Source: a bacterium
GTDB lineage: Bacteria; Oederibacteriota; CAKKQC01
NCBI GenBank assembly: GCA_919901855.1
Contig: CAKKQC010000040.1
Coordinates: forward strand, 153,660-217,659
DNA length: 64,000 nucleotides
Direction of reading: 5' to 3'
Part shown: piece after piece, positions 11,801 through 26,800 of the stretch
Numbering within the stretch: position 1 is the stretch's first letter
Layout of the letters: every line of letters starts with the position of its first letter
Made by a program: the position numbers and the translations under genes
The notes under the pieces: model-generated
What the model was told of the DNA's origin: nothing
What the model saw: only the letters and a program-made list of their open reading frames with translations
The model's database searches: none

Positions 11801-14800
11801 TCGTCGCCGGGGGGGCGAGCGGTTCCGGTAACTACATCTGGCGCACGTCGGACGGCGGCCAGTCCTGGGTCGTGACCGGATCGGCGACCCAGGCGGTGCG
11901 CGCCCTGGCCTTCACGACATCGTGGACCGGGTTCGCGGCCTCGCTCAACGGGGAGGTGTACCGGACGGACACCGCCGGCGCCTCTTGGACGCTCCTGCCG
12001 ACTGCCGTCTCCGAGAACCTGAACGGCATCTCGGCCGTCGAGGTCTCGCCCGGCGTCGAGCATGTCTGGGCGGTAGGGGCGGCCGGCCGGGTGATCAAGT
12101 CCGTGAACGGCGGGGCGGGCTGGGGGACCTACGTGCTGGGATCGGGCAAGGCCGACATGGAGGATGTCGCATTCGGGGGGCCGGACGTGGGGTGGATCGT
12201 GGGAGCCCCGGCGGATGCCTTCATGACGAACGCCGGCGGCGACACCGCGGTCGAATGGGTGAACATGACGGTCGGCGGGGCGGCCAAGTACGGCGTGACG
12301 TTCACGGACACGGTGTCGGGATGGATCACGGGGAGCCGGTCGGGGGTCGTTGACGGGATCATCAAGATGACCAAGAACTCGGGTCTCACCTGGGCGGATG
12401 AGGCGACTCGCAGCTACCTCTCGATCAGCACCGGTCCCCGGAGTTTCCGCCAGTCGGCGTTCGCCGGGGTGGCGGACGGGTGGGCGGTCGGGGAGAAGGG
12501 GATCGTCGTCCGCCGGACGCAGGACGATCCGCCCGTGCCCCCGCTGGACCTCAGCGCCCGGGCGGGAAGCGATCGCGTCAACCTCTCGTGGTCGGAGGCC
12601 ACCCCGGGCACCTACCCGCTGTCCGGGTACATGGTCTACCGTTCCACGTATACGGGCGGCGGCTACGACCGCATCCAGAGGCTCTACGATCCGCTGACGA
12701 CGACGTTCACGGACTTCGGCGTGACCGTCTCCTTGCGAGTGTATTACGTCGTCCGCGGGTACGACACCGACGGTATCGAGAGCGCGAACTCGAACGAAGC
12801 GAATGCGATGCCGTCCGGGGGATTGCCCAATCCCCCCGGGGCTCCGTCGGCGCTGACAGGCAAGCCGATGGACGCGATGGCCCGGCTCGTGTGGCGGCCA
12901 TCACCGGTGGGCACGTACCCGGTCTCCGGCTACCAGGTGTATCGGGCTACCTACTCCGGTTTCGCGCTGGCCGGCGGCACCTACATCGGACGGACTTGGG
13001 GCTTGAGCGCGACGGGCTACCTCGATTCGCCCCTCGTGAATGCGACGCCGTACTACTTCCGCGTACGGGCGCTCGACGACCAGGCGACACCGAACTACAG
13101 CCTGCCGTCGGGCGAGCTCTTCGTCCTCACCTTCCGGCCACCCCTGCCGAACCTGGTTTGGACCCAGGGCGCTCCGGCCCTGTTCACGCACTACATGCCG
13201 GCGGTCGCGGAGCTGGACGGATACGTCTACGCGGTCGGGGACGGCACAAACTGGAGCCAGAAGACCGAACGGTATCATCCCGGCACCGGGGTCTGGACGG
13301 AACTTGGCGACCTCGACAGCGGACGCAGCGGGCCGGGCCGGTTCGAGGTCGCGGCATTGGGCGGGACGCTGTACGCGCTCGATCCGTACGGCGGCAGCTC
13401 GGTGGAGCGCTTCGATCCGGCGACGGGTAAGTGGATCCTGACCGGGGTCGCGATCGCGGGGACGCGGACCCGGTTCGACTACGCGGGAGACGCGCTGGGC
13501 GGGAGCTTCTACTTCTTCGGTGGTTCCATGTCCATCCTGACCGACAAGCAGGTGGACTCGTTCACGGTGCCGGCCGCGTACACGGCGCATCCGAACTGGA
13601 CTTTCTCCCGCAGCGGCTACGACGCCACGACTTTCGGGTCCCGGATATACGTGACCGGCGGGAGCGAATACACTAGCCTGAGCCGGGTCGAGGCCTACGA
13701 TCCTGGTGCCGAGTCGTGGACAATGCGCGAGCCGATGCCCACGGGGCGGTATGGACTCCGCACGGAGAGGCTGGGCGGGCTCATCATCGCGATGGGCGGC
13801 ATGTCCTGCACCGGCGTGGTCGAGGCCTACGATCCCAAGGCCGATATCTGGTACCGCGGGTTCAAGGCCATGCCCGTGAGCGGCGATAACTTCGGGTCCG
13901 TCGTCGTCGGCGGCAAGGTCCGGGCGGTGGGCGGGGTGACCTCGTCGTCGTTCAATGGCGAGGCGCGCATCCTGGAGGCAGTCGGCGGACCGGGCCGGGT
14001 CGGTCTGCAGTGGGAGTACCAGCCGGGGACGTGGCCGATCGCGCAATTCCGGATCTGGCGGGCGACGTACTCGGGGGGTCAGAACCTCCTGGGCGCGCCG
14101 CAGTTCCCGATGGCGGGAACGGCGACGGCGACCGTGGACTCGGCGGCCGTGGACGGCATCACCTACTTCTACGTCATGGACGCGGTGGACACCCGGGGCA
14201 ACCGGAGCCCTATGTCGCCGGAGGTGTACGCCGCGGCGTTCGTCCCGCCTTCGGCGCCCGCGTCCGCGGTCGTGTCGGACGCGGGGGATGCGTATCTCGA
14301 AATCCAGTGGTCGCCGTCGGTGCCCGGGTCCTTCCCGATAGACGGATACAACGTCTACCGCGGAGGTTTCCCCGGGGGGCCCTACTCGCTCATCGCGTCC
14401 GTTTCCGGGGCGTATGCGACGACGTACACGGATGCCGGGATCCTGAACGGTTTCCCCCGGTACTACGTGATCCGGGCGCGGGACAGCCAGCCCGCCCCGC
14501 TCCCCCCTGCGCTGAGCGGTCCCTCTCCCGAGGCGTGGGGGACTCCGGCGGCGCCGCCCCTGCTCGGGCTGGAGTGGCGTTTGCGGTCGAAGATGGCCGC
14601 GGCCCGGAAGGGGTTCGCCCTCGGACTCATCGACGGCAAGATCTACGTGGCCGGCGGCGAGGGTGCCATGTTCGGCAACGACGTCCCCACTGTCGAGGTC
14701 TTCGACCCGTTCACGAACAAGTGGAGCCCCCGCAGCAACCTCGGATTCACGTCCCGGAAATGGCTCTCCTCCGCCGTATGGGGCGGCCGCCTCTACACGT

Positions 14801-17800
14801 TCGGCGGTGACATCGCGAACCTGCCCCAGACGACCGTCGAGGCCTATGACCCCGCGACAGACAGCTGGTCGGCCAAGTTCCCCCTGCCCCGCGCGCGCGA
14901 GAAAACCGGGGCAGCGCAACTCGGCGGCCTGGTCTACGTCACGGGAGGGGCTCCGCCGGGGTTCATGGGGAACACGTGGATGGACATCTACAATCCCGCG
15001 TCGGACACTTGGCAGGCGTTCCCTTCCGATATTCCGACGGCCCGGTCGTACCACATCAGCGACGTGCAGGACGGCCGGGTGTGGCTGGTCGGGCACGAGT
15101 CGATGACGTTGACACCCTACGATGCCCTCGATCCGGCCACCGGCACGTGGCGGACCTACGACGACGAGGGAATGCTGACACCCGGGGGCATGACCCAGCA
15201 CAGCCACAACTTCTTCGGCGGCAACTGGCAGGACAAGATCCTGATCATCGGCGGCACATCGGGCGGCCCGGCCAGCCCCATCGTGGACGTCTACTACCCG
15301 CGCGGGCGGACCATGCGGCGGACCGGGGACCTGAACGTGCCCCGCGGGCTCGGCCGGCTGGTTACCACGGAAGTCGGCAAGGTCTACGCGGTCGGCGGCG
15401 ACATGAACCCGACGACATCCGACGACTGCGAAGAGGGCCGGTCGCTGATCGTCAGGAACCGGAACGGGAACGCGATCGACCTGCGATGGGTCCACCAGAA
15501 GGGGACGAACAGCATCCTGAACTATCAGGTGTTCCGCGCGACCTTCTGCGGCGGCGGCACGCTCTACCAGCGGGTCGCGGCGCTGGATGCCCTGAATGTG
15601 CCGCCCGCGACGCAGACGACGAGCCTGTACGCGGACCTCACCGTAGTCCCCGGCACCTGGTATTACTACCAGGTCAGGATCACGGACAACGCGGGCAAGA
15701 GCGCGATCACGAACGAGGACTGGGCACTCGCGGCGGTTCCGCCTTCGGCGCCGACGAATCTGACCGTCCTGACCGAGGGGTCGCGGTTCCTGATCTTGAG
15801 CTGGGCGCCTTCGGCCAGCGGCGGCACCTACGGGATCACGCGGTACGCCGTGTACCGGAGCACCGGGTCGGACGGGCCGTTCATGCCGGCGGGGACCACG
15901 CTGGACGCGGGGACCACGGCGTTCATCGACATGTTCCTGACCGACGGCGTCAGATACACGTACGCGGTCGCGGCGCAGGACGCCGCGGACCCGGCGAACG
16001 AGGGGGCGTGGTCGGCCACGAACTCGGGGGAGCCCTACGAGCCGCCCGCGCCGTTCATCGTGGCCTGGACGGCTCTCCCGTCGCTGAACACGGCCCGGTG
16101 GGGCCACGGGCTCGCGGCCTGGAACAACCAGTTGTACGCGTTCGGCGGCGACGGCGGGGCCGGCACGCTTGCCTCGATGGAAGTCCTCAGCCCGCTCGCG
16201 TTCGGCTCGCCGTGGGTCCCGCTGGCGCCGTCGGGCGTGCCGTTCGTCGCCCGCCGGCTGTTCGGATGCACCCTCCGGGACGGCAAGTTCTGGGTCGTGG
16301 GCGGCAACAGCGGGCTCTCGGTCACGCCCATCACGGCGATGCAGGTGTTCGACCCGTCGACGACCGGATGGAGCGACGTCGTGACGGCCGGATTCGACCC
16401 CATGGAGGGCTTCGGGATGGAGGCCGATCCGGTGACCGGCTGGCTGGTCGCGTTCGACGGGTACAACGGGTCCGGTTACTCGTACGAGCTCCAGTACCGG
16501 AACCCGGTCTCGTCGGGCTGGACCGTGATAAGCAATCCCATGTTCGGCGGCTGGCCGGCGCGGTCGAGGCTCGGGAGCGCGACGTCGGGGTTCAGTGCCT
16601 TCTTCTTCGGAGGCGACAACGGGAGCGCCCAGAACGCGGTCCAGGAGTACGTCTTCTGGCGGCAGGACCTCGTCGACCACCAGTGGATGCCGGTGGCGAC
16701 GGCGGGGCCCGCGGGGGCAACCCTCGTCTACCGCCCGTACGCGATCGGCGGCAACGGGCTGATCGCCGCGGGGACTACGCCCGTCATGGAGTACAACCCC
16801 TCGAAGCGGACCTGGGCCACCCGGGCGGCGCTTCCGGCGCCGCGCACGGACGCGCGCGCGGTGAACATGAACTTCAAGCTCTACGTGGTCGGGGGCCGGA
16901 CCGCGGTCGGCGGCGCGGCGCTGGCCTCCGCCTTCGAGGGGGAGCCCCTGCATGCCGTTCCCGGCGACGACGTCGTCGGCCTGAACTGGGGCGTCGAGGC
17001 CGGGACGTACCCGCTCGCGTCGTACAAGCTCTACCGGTCCACGAGTTCCCCGGAGAGCTGGGGGGGGCTCGGAGCTCCGGCCTACTCGTTCGGGCCGGGG
17101 ACCACTTCGTATACGGACGCGGCCGTCACGAACGGAAACGCCTACTTCTACATCGGCGTCGCCGACGACGTGCGGGGCCACCAGGGGCTGATGTGGGACG
17201 TCGCGACCCTCCCGATCAGCGCGCCGGCGAACCTCACCGCGGTCGCCGGGAGCTCGGCCATCGCGCTCTCGTGGGATCCGATCGCGAACCCCGACGGCGA
17301 GAACCTCATCGGCTACTCCGTGTTCCGGACGACGTACGCCGGGGTCGGGCTGATCGACATGCCCTCGGCCAGCCTTTACATGGCGGGCATGGTCAGCCGC
17401 AACCAGACCTGGTTCACGGATGTGGGGCTGACCAACGGCACCAAGTACTTCTACGTCGTGCGGGCGATCTCGTCCCAGACGTTCTGGGGCAACCCGTCGA
17501 ACGAGGCCTGGGCGACCCCGGCGTACATCCAGCCGCCGGGCGTCCCGCAAGACCTGGTGGCCACGCCGGGACTGGACCAGGTCGTGAAGCTGACCTGGAC
17601 GGCGTCGTGCGCCGGAGGCGCCGCGATCACGGGGTATCGGGTGTGGCGGACGACGATGCCCGCCACCAGCCCGAAGGTGACCGGTATCCAGATCGCGAGC
17701 GTAATCCTTCCGCAGTCCGCGACCGTCTTCATGATGCTCGTGGACCAGACGGCCTCCGCCGCCTTCGGCCGGACATACTACTACGCCCTCGATGCCCTCG

Positions 17801-20800
17801 ACGAGAACAAGCCGCCCACGCTGTCGGGCGAGTCGGCGGTGGCCTCCGCGATGCCGGGCGCCGGCTACTGGCGCATGGCGCGCGGCGATGTGGAGGGGAC
17901 GGGCCGGTCCCAGCTTGCGGACGGCCTGCGGACCTCGCTCGCCGTGGGCTGGTCGATCCCGACTTCGGGAACGGTCTGGGGAACGCCGGCCGTCAACGCG
18001 GCCGACGGGAGCCTGTACGTCACGGACGATGGCGCCCTGGGAGGATTCCTCTACCACATCGATGCGACGGGCGGGGTGCTCTGGAGCCCGGCGCTGCCGG
18101 TCGGGGGGGTAGGCACAGTGTCCTCGCCGTCGATCTCCTACGCGGACGAGTTCGGGACCGTGGATCGGATCTACGTGGGTGGACGCAGTGGTGCTGCCGG
18201 ATACCTCTACTCATTCGACAACGCCGGCGTCCTCGTCTGGTCGCGCCTGCTCGGGGGGCCGGTGAACGCTTCACCTCTGCCCCTGCCGGGTGGTGGCGTG
18301 ATCGTCGGCGCGGACAACGGAGTCGTCCGGGCCTACCAGAGGGACGGTTCCATCGCGTGGACCGCGAACCTGCCGGGAGCGATCGTCGGGGCCGTTGGCT
18401 TCGTCAACGATGCGATCGTGGTCGGGTGCGGCGACTGGAACCTGTACGGCCTGCGGCCCGACGACGGTCTCGTGCTCGGGTCGATCGCGCTGACGGGGAC
18501 CCCGTCCGGGTTCTCCGCCGACCCGGTCCGCAAGCATTTGTACGTTGCGACCCGGGGCGGACGCCTGCACGACGTGGATGTCAACGTCGGGCCGACAATC
18601 GCCTGGACGGGGAACGCGGGCGGCGCCTTTGTCGGGGCGCCCGCCTTCGACCAGACGACGGGGAACGTCTTCGCCGCCTGCACGGACGGCCTCGTCTACG
18701 GGTTCAACGTCGCGGATCCGGCCGGCACGTTTGCGTCGGAGGATACGGGCGCGCCCATCCTCTCGTCGATCGCGGTCGCGGCCAAGGGCCGGCTCTATTG
18801 GACCGACGAGGCCGGTCGCGCGGTGGAGGCGGCTGGTCCCGGGGTGGGCCTGTCGGTCTGCGCGCCCGCGGGCGCCGGGCCGTTTGGGACCGCGTCGCCG
18901 GCGCTGTGGCAGGACGGATCGGGCCGGGGGCGGGTCTACGCGGGTTCGCGGTCCCAGGCCGTCCACGCGTTCGTGGACGCGCCGGGCCGGCCGCAGGGGC
19001 TGGTCGCGACGACGCTGCCGGGGGCGGTACGGCTAGACTGGACCGTTTCCGTCGCGGGCTTCTACCCGGTCTCTGGCTACACGGTCTGGCGGGCGACCTG
19101 CGCGGCCTGCCCGGCGTCGTGGGCGGGGTACACGCCTGATGCCCTGTCCACCACGTGGGCCGACACGACCGTCGCCCCGGCGACGCCGTACTGGTACAGG
19201 TTGTACGCCTACGACGACAGTCCGTACCTGAACCCGAGCCTCGCGGCGACGGTGACGGGCACCTCGGGCGGGGCATGCGCGCCCAGCTTGACCCTGAAGG
19301 CCCGGAATCCCGAGCCGCTGTACGTCAACTGCTCGGAACAGCAGCTCTGGCGCGTCGCGTTCAGCAATCCCGGGGCGTCCACGGTCTTCAACCTCACGAT
19401 CACGGCGAAACTGCCCCAGCTCGCGGAGCGCTACTACGCGGTCGAGTCCTTCAGCGCGACGCTGACCGGCGGGGCCGCCATCACGGCCTCGGCATGGGCC
19501 CAGTTCGCGGGGTACACGCCTGGCGAGCCGACGCTGGGGACCACGACGGATCCCCTGTACCTGCGCTGGACGGTCGGGGCGCTGGGACCGGGCCGGAGCG
19601 GGGAGGTCTCGTTCCGGACGATCGCGGCGTGCAACCCGCCGGAGGCCCTCCTCGAGGTGATGGTGTCCGCCACGATGTCGTGCGACCCGGGCGGCGTCTC
19701 CCAGTTCGTTGTGCCGTACAGCGACACGGCGACCGGCAAGCGCATCGAGCCGCCGCTGTACGCCTTGAGGTTGCGATCGGCTCCGGGGATGGCTGCGACT
19801 CCGTTTGACATGGACACTGACAGTGCCGGCAACGTGTATGTCGTCGGGCGGGAGGCGAGCGCCGCCGGGGACATCAACGGACGAATCTGCAAGTTCAACC
19901 CATCCGTGGCGGCGCAACTGGCAACGACGACCTACGAGGGCACCGCCGGCGGTACCGGCGAGGCCCTGGGGGTTGTCGTGGATGCCGGCGGCAATCCAAT
20001 CGTGGCGGGGTACGAGAACATGACCCTGGGCGGATACAACTGGCGTATCCGCCGGTACGATCCGTCCTTGACGGCCGTGCTGGCCTCCACGACCTACGAT
20101 GCGCCGAACGGTGGATCCGACCGGGCGATCGCGATCGCGCTCGATGCATCGGGCAATGTATTCGTGGGAGGCAAGGAGGACGGGCCCGGTGGCCAGGACG
20201 AGTGGAGTCTTCGCATGTACAACCCGGCACTGTCGGTTCTGCTGGGCGCGACCATCTGGGGCGGGGCCGATGCGCTCGACGACCAGGTCGAGTCTCTCGC
20301 CCTCGACGCCTCCGGAAACGTGTACGCGGCCGGCCTCGAGACCACCGTGGCCGCCGGTAACAACTGGCGCATACGCAAGTACGGCCCCGGGCTCGCGACG
20401 CTGCTTGCCTCGACGAACTTCGATGGTTCGGCAGGAGGCAACGACGAAGCGCGGGAGATCCTCGTGGACGCCGCCGGATTCGTCTACGTGGCGGGCTGGG
20501 AACTCGCCGCCGCGGGTGGCAATAACTGGCTGATCCGCAAGTACGATGCATCGCTCTCGACGGTGCTGGCGATCGCCTCCTACAACGCGCCGACGAACGG
20601 CTCGGACCGCCTCTACGGTGCGGCACTCGACCGTGCCGGGAACCTCGTCCTGGCCGGGAAGGAAGACGGTCCCGGAGGCGTGGACAACTGGTCCCTGCGC
20701 CGCTACGACAATGCGCTCAATTTCCTGGACGGCCTCACGCACGACGGCATTGCGGCCGATGAGGATAATCTGATGGCCGTTCGTCCGTTCGGCTCCGGCA

Positions 20801-23800
20801 CGGTGTACGTGACGGGACTCGAGACGGTGCGCGGCGGCGAGAGCCAGGCAGCCGTGGCACGCTATGTCCTGGGGTCGTGGTATCCGCCCGCCGCCAGTAT
20901 CGGCCTGACCGCCACCGCAGGGCTGTCCCTGGTGACGCTCGCATGGACGCCCGCCGTGCCGGGGACGCGTTCCGTCTCCGCCTATCGGATCTACCGACAG
21001 ACCTTCGCGGGTGTCATTCCTGGAGAGGGCGGATTCCTGGCCCAAGTGGACGGCGCGACGGTCAGCGCCTACTCGGACTCGACGGTGGCTGGCGGAACGA
21101 CCTACTTCTACCGCGTGCTCGTCGTGGATCTGGCGGGGGCCGCGTCCGTTCCCTCCATGGAGTCTGCCGCCACACCACTGGCCGCGTGCGTGCCGAACCT
21201 GACGCTCAAGGTGCGGAACCCGGAGCCGTTGTACGTGAACGGCGGCGAGGTCCAGCTCTGGCGGATCGCATTCAGCAATTCCGGCGCGCAGACCGTGTTC
21301 AACCTCACGGTCACGACCGCCACCGGCGGGTTCTTCTCGCAGACGTACTCGGCCGGGCCGTCGCTGAGCGTCACGGTCACGGGCGGAGGCTCGCTGGCGT
21401 CCGCCGCCTGGTCCTCGGACGGGATCGCCTGGACGCCGGGGGAGTGCTCCGGCGGGTGCGGCGGGCCGCTCCAGCTCCGGTGGGTGGTGTCTCCGCTGGG
21501 CCCGGGCCGGAGCGGCGAGCTCTCCTTCCGGACGACGATGCTGGGCGGCGGGGAGCAGGCGGTCGACGTGACCGTGTCGGCCACGATGTCGTGCGACCCC
21601 GCCGGGTTGGCTGGTGCAGTCCTGTCCTATTCCGACACGGCCACGGGCAAGCGCATCGAGCCGCCGCTCATGGCGCTCCGTTCTTACGACGGCCCGGCGA
21701 GCGGGGTCGATATCGCCCACAGCGCGGCGACCGATGCGGCGGGAAACGTCTATGTGGCGGGCCGTGAGGCGGGCCTTGTCGGGCTCGCTAACTGGCGGGT
21801 GCGTCGTTACGATCCGGAGCTGTCCGCGGTGCTGTCGTCGACGGATTTCGACGGACCTGGAAGCAACAGCGAAGCCGCGTACGACGTGGCAGTGGACGGG
21901 GCGGGCAATGTCCTGGTCGCCGGTTCGGAATTCGATTTCGCGGGGGGGGGCAATTGGCGGATCCGGAGATACGACCCGACGCTCACGGCGCTCCTATCGT
22001 CGGCCGTCTACAACGGTCCAGGCAACACCAACGACTCCGCCTACGGCCTGGCCATCGACGGCGCGGGCAATGTCGTGGTGGCGGGATACGAAACGGGCAG
22101 TGTCGGCGGCACCAACTGGATGGTGCGCAAGTACGACGCGACGCTCGGGACGCTTATCGCAGCGACCGATTACAACGGCCCGGGGAACGCGGGCGATTTC
22201 GCCTACAGCGTGGCGGTGGACGCGAGCGGCAATGTGGTGGTCGCGGGATCCGAGACGGGCACCGTCGGCGGTACGAACTGGTCGGTGCGAAAGTACGACC
22301 CCATGCTCGCGGTGCTGCTCGGGTCCACCGACTATGACGGACCGGCTGGGGGCTCCGACATCGCCCGCAGGCTGGTGGTGGATGGCGCGGGAAATGTGGT
22401 GGTCGTTGGCCGCGAAGCCGGTAGTGCCGGAGGCGTCAACTGGCGGATTCGCCGTTACGATCCATCGCTGACGGTCCTGCTGTCCACGACCGACTATAAC
22501 GGCCCAGGCAATCTGTCGGACGATGCATGGACGGTGGCGCTGGATGGAGTCGGAAACCTGGTGGTGGCCGGGTCCGAGTGGGGTGCCGTGGGCGCCAATA
22601 ACTGGCGGATTCGCAAGTACGACAGCGCCCTCAACCTGATCGACTCGCAGGCCCACGACGGCCTGGTTGCCGGTGGTACCGAGGTGGCGGGCTACAGGAT
22701 TGCGGTCGTCGGGAGCGCGACCGTGTATGTCCCGGGCCAGGAGGACGTGCGGGACGAAGGCACGAACTTCATGATAGCGCGATACGAACTCGCCTCTTTC
22801 TTCCCGCCGGCCACCCCGGCGGGGCTGACGGCATCGGGGTACGTCGGATATGTCGGTCTCCAGTGGACGCCGGCGGCGGCGGGAACCCGGGCCGTCTCGG
22901 GCTACCGGGTCTTCCGTCAGACGTTCGCCGGGGTGCAGGGCAGCGGCCTGCTGGTCGATCTGGCGAATGTGACCACGAGCACGTACAACGACGCGAGCGC
23001 GATTCCGGGGACCCCGTACTTTTACCGCGTCCTCGCCGTGGACTGGATGGGGGCGGAATCCGGACTCTCGATGGAGGCGACAGGCTCGCCGCTGGCCGTG
23101 TGCGTACCGAGTCTGACGCTCAAGGCCAGGAACCCGGAGCCGCTGTACGTGAGCGCAGGCGAGCAGCAGTTGTGGCGGATCGCTTTCAGCAATTCGAGCG
23201 TCCAGACCGTATACAACCTCACGATCACGACCCAGGCGGGCTCGTTCGGCGAGCGCACGTACGTGCCCGCGTCCTTCAGCGTGACGGTGGCAGGGGCCAC
23301 GGTCACGGTTGCGCACACGACGAACATGGCGGCGGCGTGGGCCCAGGTCGAGCCGCCCGCGCCGCAGACCGATCCCCTGTACCTCCGTTGGGTGATCTCC
23401 TCGCTGGGGCCGTCCCAAAGCGGAGAGCTTTCATATAGAACGACGGCGATCGCAGGCCTCGAGATGGCGTATGCCACCGCCGTGACGGCGACCATGGCGT
23501 GCGATGCGGGCGGGCTATCCGGCGTGTCCCTGTCCTACTCGGACACCGCCACGGGCAAGCGCATCGCCCCGCCGTTGATGGCCCTGCGGACGTACAACGG
23601 TCCCGTGAGTGCCGGGGACTACGGCAACGCGGTGGCGGTGAGTCCCGCCGGCGATGTCTTCGTCGCCGCGAGGGAGAGCGGGCTCGCGGGCGGGTTCAAT
23701 TGGCGGATCCGGAGTTACGACGCCACGTTGGGAACGCTGCTGGCCAGCACTGACTACAACGGGCCGGCGAACGTCAGCGACGAGACGACGGGCATCGCCG

Positions 23801-26800
23801 TGGACGCGGCGGGGAACGTGGTCGTGGCCGGCTACGAGACGGGACTCGTCGGCGGCGGCAACTGGCGGATCCGGAAGTACGACGCGACACTGACCGTCCT
23901 GCTGGCGTCCACGGACTATGACGGACCGGGATCGGGCACCGATCTCGCGAACGGCGTGGTCGTCGATGCGGCCGGCGGGATCGTCGTCGTGGGACTCGAG
24001 CGAGGTTCCGCGGGGAGCGACAACTGGCGCATCCGGCGTTACGACGCGACACTCTCGACCCTCCTGGCGGCGACGGACTATGACGGGCCCGCGAACGGGG
24101 CGGATGCCGCCCTCGCGGTGGCCCGGGACCCGGCGGGCGGGGTCGTCGTGGTCGGTCGCGAAGACGGGAGCGCGGGCGGATACAACTGGCGCGTCCGGCG
24201 GTACGACGTGACGTTGTCGACGCTTCTCGCCACGACGGATTACAACGGTGCGGTGGGCAATGTCGACATCGCGACCGCGGTGGCCGTGGACCGGGATGGA
24301 CGGATCTTCGTGGCGGGGTCCGAGTGGACTCCGGGCGGAGGCGACAACACCCGCGTGCGCTGCTACGACTCGTCCCTTCAGTTCCTGAAGGCGTCCGCCA
24401 TGTTCGACAGCCCGATCACGGCGCTGGACACGGCGGCCGGGGCGTCGCTGGACTCGTCGGGGAATCTCGTGCTCGCGGGATACGAGGTCGGCGCCGGGAG
24501 TACCTACGACTGGTGGGTCCGCAAGCTCGACAACGCGCTGAATCCGGTGGGAGCGAAGATCTCGCATGACGGTCTTCTGGCCGGCTACGACATCCTCAGG
24601 GCAGTGGCCGCCAACGGCACCGCGTCCGTGTATGTGACGGGCGTCGAGACGGTGCGGGACGAGAACAGCAATGCCGCGGTGGCCCGGTACGAACTCCCGG
24701 CCTTCTACCCGCCAGCCGCTCCCGCCGGGCTGACGGCATCGGGATACCCGGGTTACATCGGGTTGCAGTGGACTCCGGCGGCCGTGGGCACGCGGGCCGT
24801 GTCCGGTTACCGGTTCTTCCGCCAGACCTGGGCGGGGGTGACGGAGGGGAGCTACCTCGGCCAGGTGTCGGACGGCACGACCAGTACGTTCCAGGATGCG
24901 ACAGTCGTCGGCGGGGTCCAGTACTTCTACCGCGTTCTCGCCGTGGACTGGATGGGCGTCGAGTCGGCGATCTCCATGGAAGCGACGGCGACGGCGTGTC
25001 CCGGCCTCCTGCCGCTCGTCACGATGGAGCAGGCGCCCGCGAGCCCGGGCATCGGCGATCTGGTCACATACCGGATCATCGTGACCAACCCGCCCGGCGG
25101 GGCCACTGTCACGAACGTGACGGTCTTCGACACCCTGTCGCCCGTGATCGCCGGGCCCGCGGCCGTCGTCAGGCCGGGACAGGTGGCGGTGTTCTCTCCC
25201 GTCGCGGGCGGGACCCTCTTCCGGACGGTCGGGGTGCCGCTGTCCCCGCTGTCGCCGGGGGCAACCTTCACCTACACGGTCACGGGACGGGTGGCCGCCG
25301 TGTGCGGCGTGACGACGGTTGCGAACGTCGCCTTCGTGGAGACGTCCGGTCTTTGCGGCGGCGGCGCGATGCTGTCCGGCACCGCCTCCTTCACGGTCAA
25401 TCCAGCGGCGGCCTCGTTCGCGGTGGCGCAGACGCAGGTGCCGGCCAGTCCGGGTATCGGCGCGACGGTCACCTACCAGATGGTGGTGACGAACACCGGG
25501 GCCGCGACGCTCCTCGACGTCTTGGTCGTCGACACCCTCACCGCCGTCGTCGTGGGCGTGACGTCGGCGCAGCCCGCGGGCTTCGGGCCGGTGGTGGCGG
25601 GGGTCGCGGGTTCCGCGTCGACCTACACGTTCAGCGGAACCCGGCTGACCTGGACGACGAAGCCGCCGATGCCGGGGTCGCTCAGCGGGCTCGGAGCCGC
25701 GGCGATCAACGAGAGCCTGTACGTCGCGGGCGGAACCAGCGGCGGCGCGCCGCTCGCCTCGGCCTATCGCTACGACCTGTCTACGGATTCGTGGGCCCCG
25801 ATCGCGCCGCTGCCGACCGGCCGGACCGGTGTGACTCTTGCCGCGGTGGGCGGAACGGTCTATGCGTTCGGCGGGTTCGACGGCGGCTCGTACCTCCAGG
25901 AGGTCCAGGCGTACGATCCCGCGACCGACACCTGGACACTCAGGAACAACGCCATGCCCACCGCCCGCAACGGGATGGCGGTCGCGGTCGTCGGCGGGAA
26001 TGTGTACCTCATCGACGGATTCCAGTCGGGCTCGCCCCAGGACGCGGTCGAGGTCTACGATCCAGTCGCGAACACGTGGGCGGTCAAGGCTCCCGATCCC
26101 GATCCGCGCACGGGCGCCGGGGCGGGGGTGGCGGGTGGGCTGATCTACGTCTTCGGCGGCACGGACAGCGGCGGATACACGGCCCTGACCGAGGTCTTCG
26201 ATCCGGTCGCGAACACGTGGTCTACGAAGGCGTCCCTGCCCATGGCGCGCGGCGAGATCGCGGGCGTCAGCCTCAATGGCCGCGTCTACGCCGTCGGAGG
26301 CGTGGACGGCGGCGGCTATGGCCCGGCGGTGGTCGAGTATGACCCGGCGAACGACCGCTGGGTCGCGCAGCCGAACATGGCGACGGGGCGGGGCAGCCTG
26401 GCGTCAACGGCTTTCGCCGGCCGGATCGCCGCGGTCGGCGGTTTCTCGGGCGTCACCGCCCTCAAGACCCTGGAGCTCGGCGCGCCGGGATTCGGCCCCG
26501 GGGCCGTCCTGACCTTCACGATCACGGGGCAGGTCGGGGTGGTGTGCGGCACGACGGGGGTGTCGAGCACGGCTTTTGCGACAGGGTCCACGGCTTGCGC
26601 CGAGCTCGACCAGTTCGGCGGCGTATCCGGATTCGTGCTTGCGCCGCCGCCCGTGCCGGTGCTCTCGGTCGTGAAAGCGCACGCGCCAGCCTCGCCGCTG
26701 CCGGGGACGGCTGTCACCTACACGACCGTCGTCACCAACGCGGGGGCGTCCACAATCACCGCCCTGGTGGTTACGGACACCCTGGCGGCGGGGCTGACGT

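Noticed and set aside
12901-18057. A 1,718-codon open frame on the minus strand, and several plus-strand frames above 700 codons inside the giant gene (for example 279-2879 and 14976-19139)
   Set aside because: They lie opposite or across clear FN3/Kelch/CARDB coding sequence and translate to Arg/Gly/Pro-rich low-complexity strings without domains. Such shadow frames are expected at this GC content.
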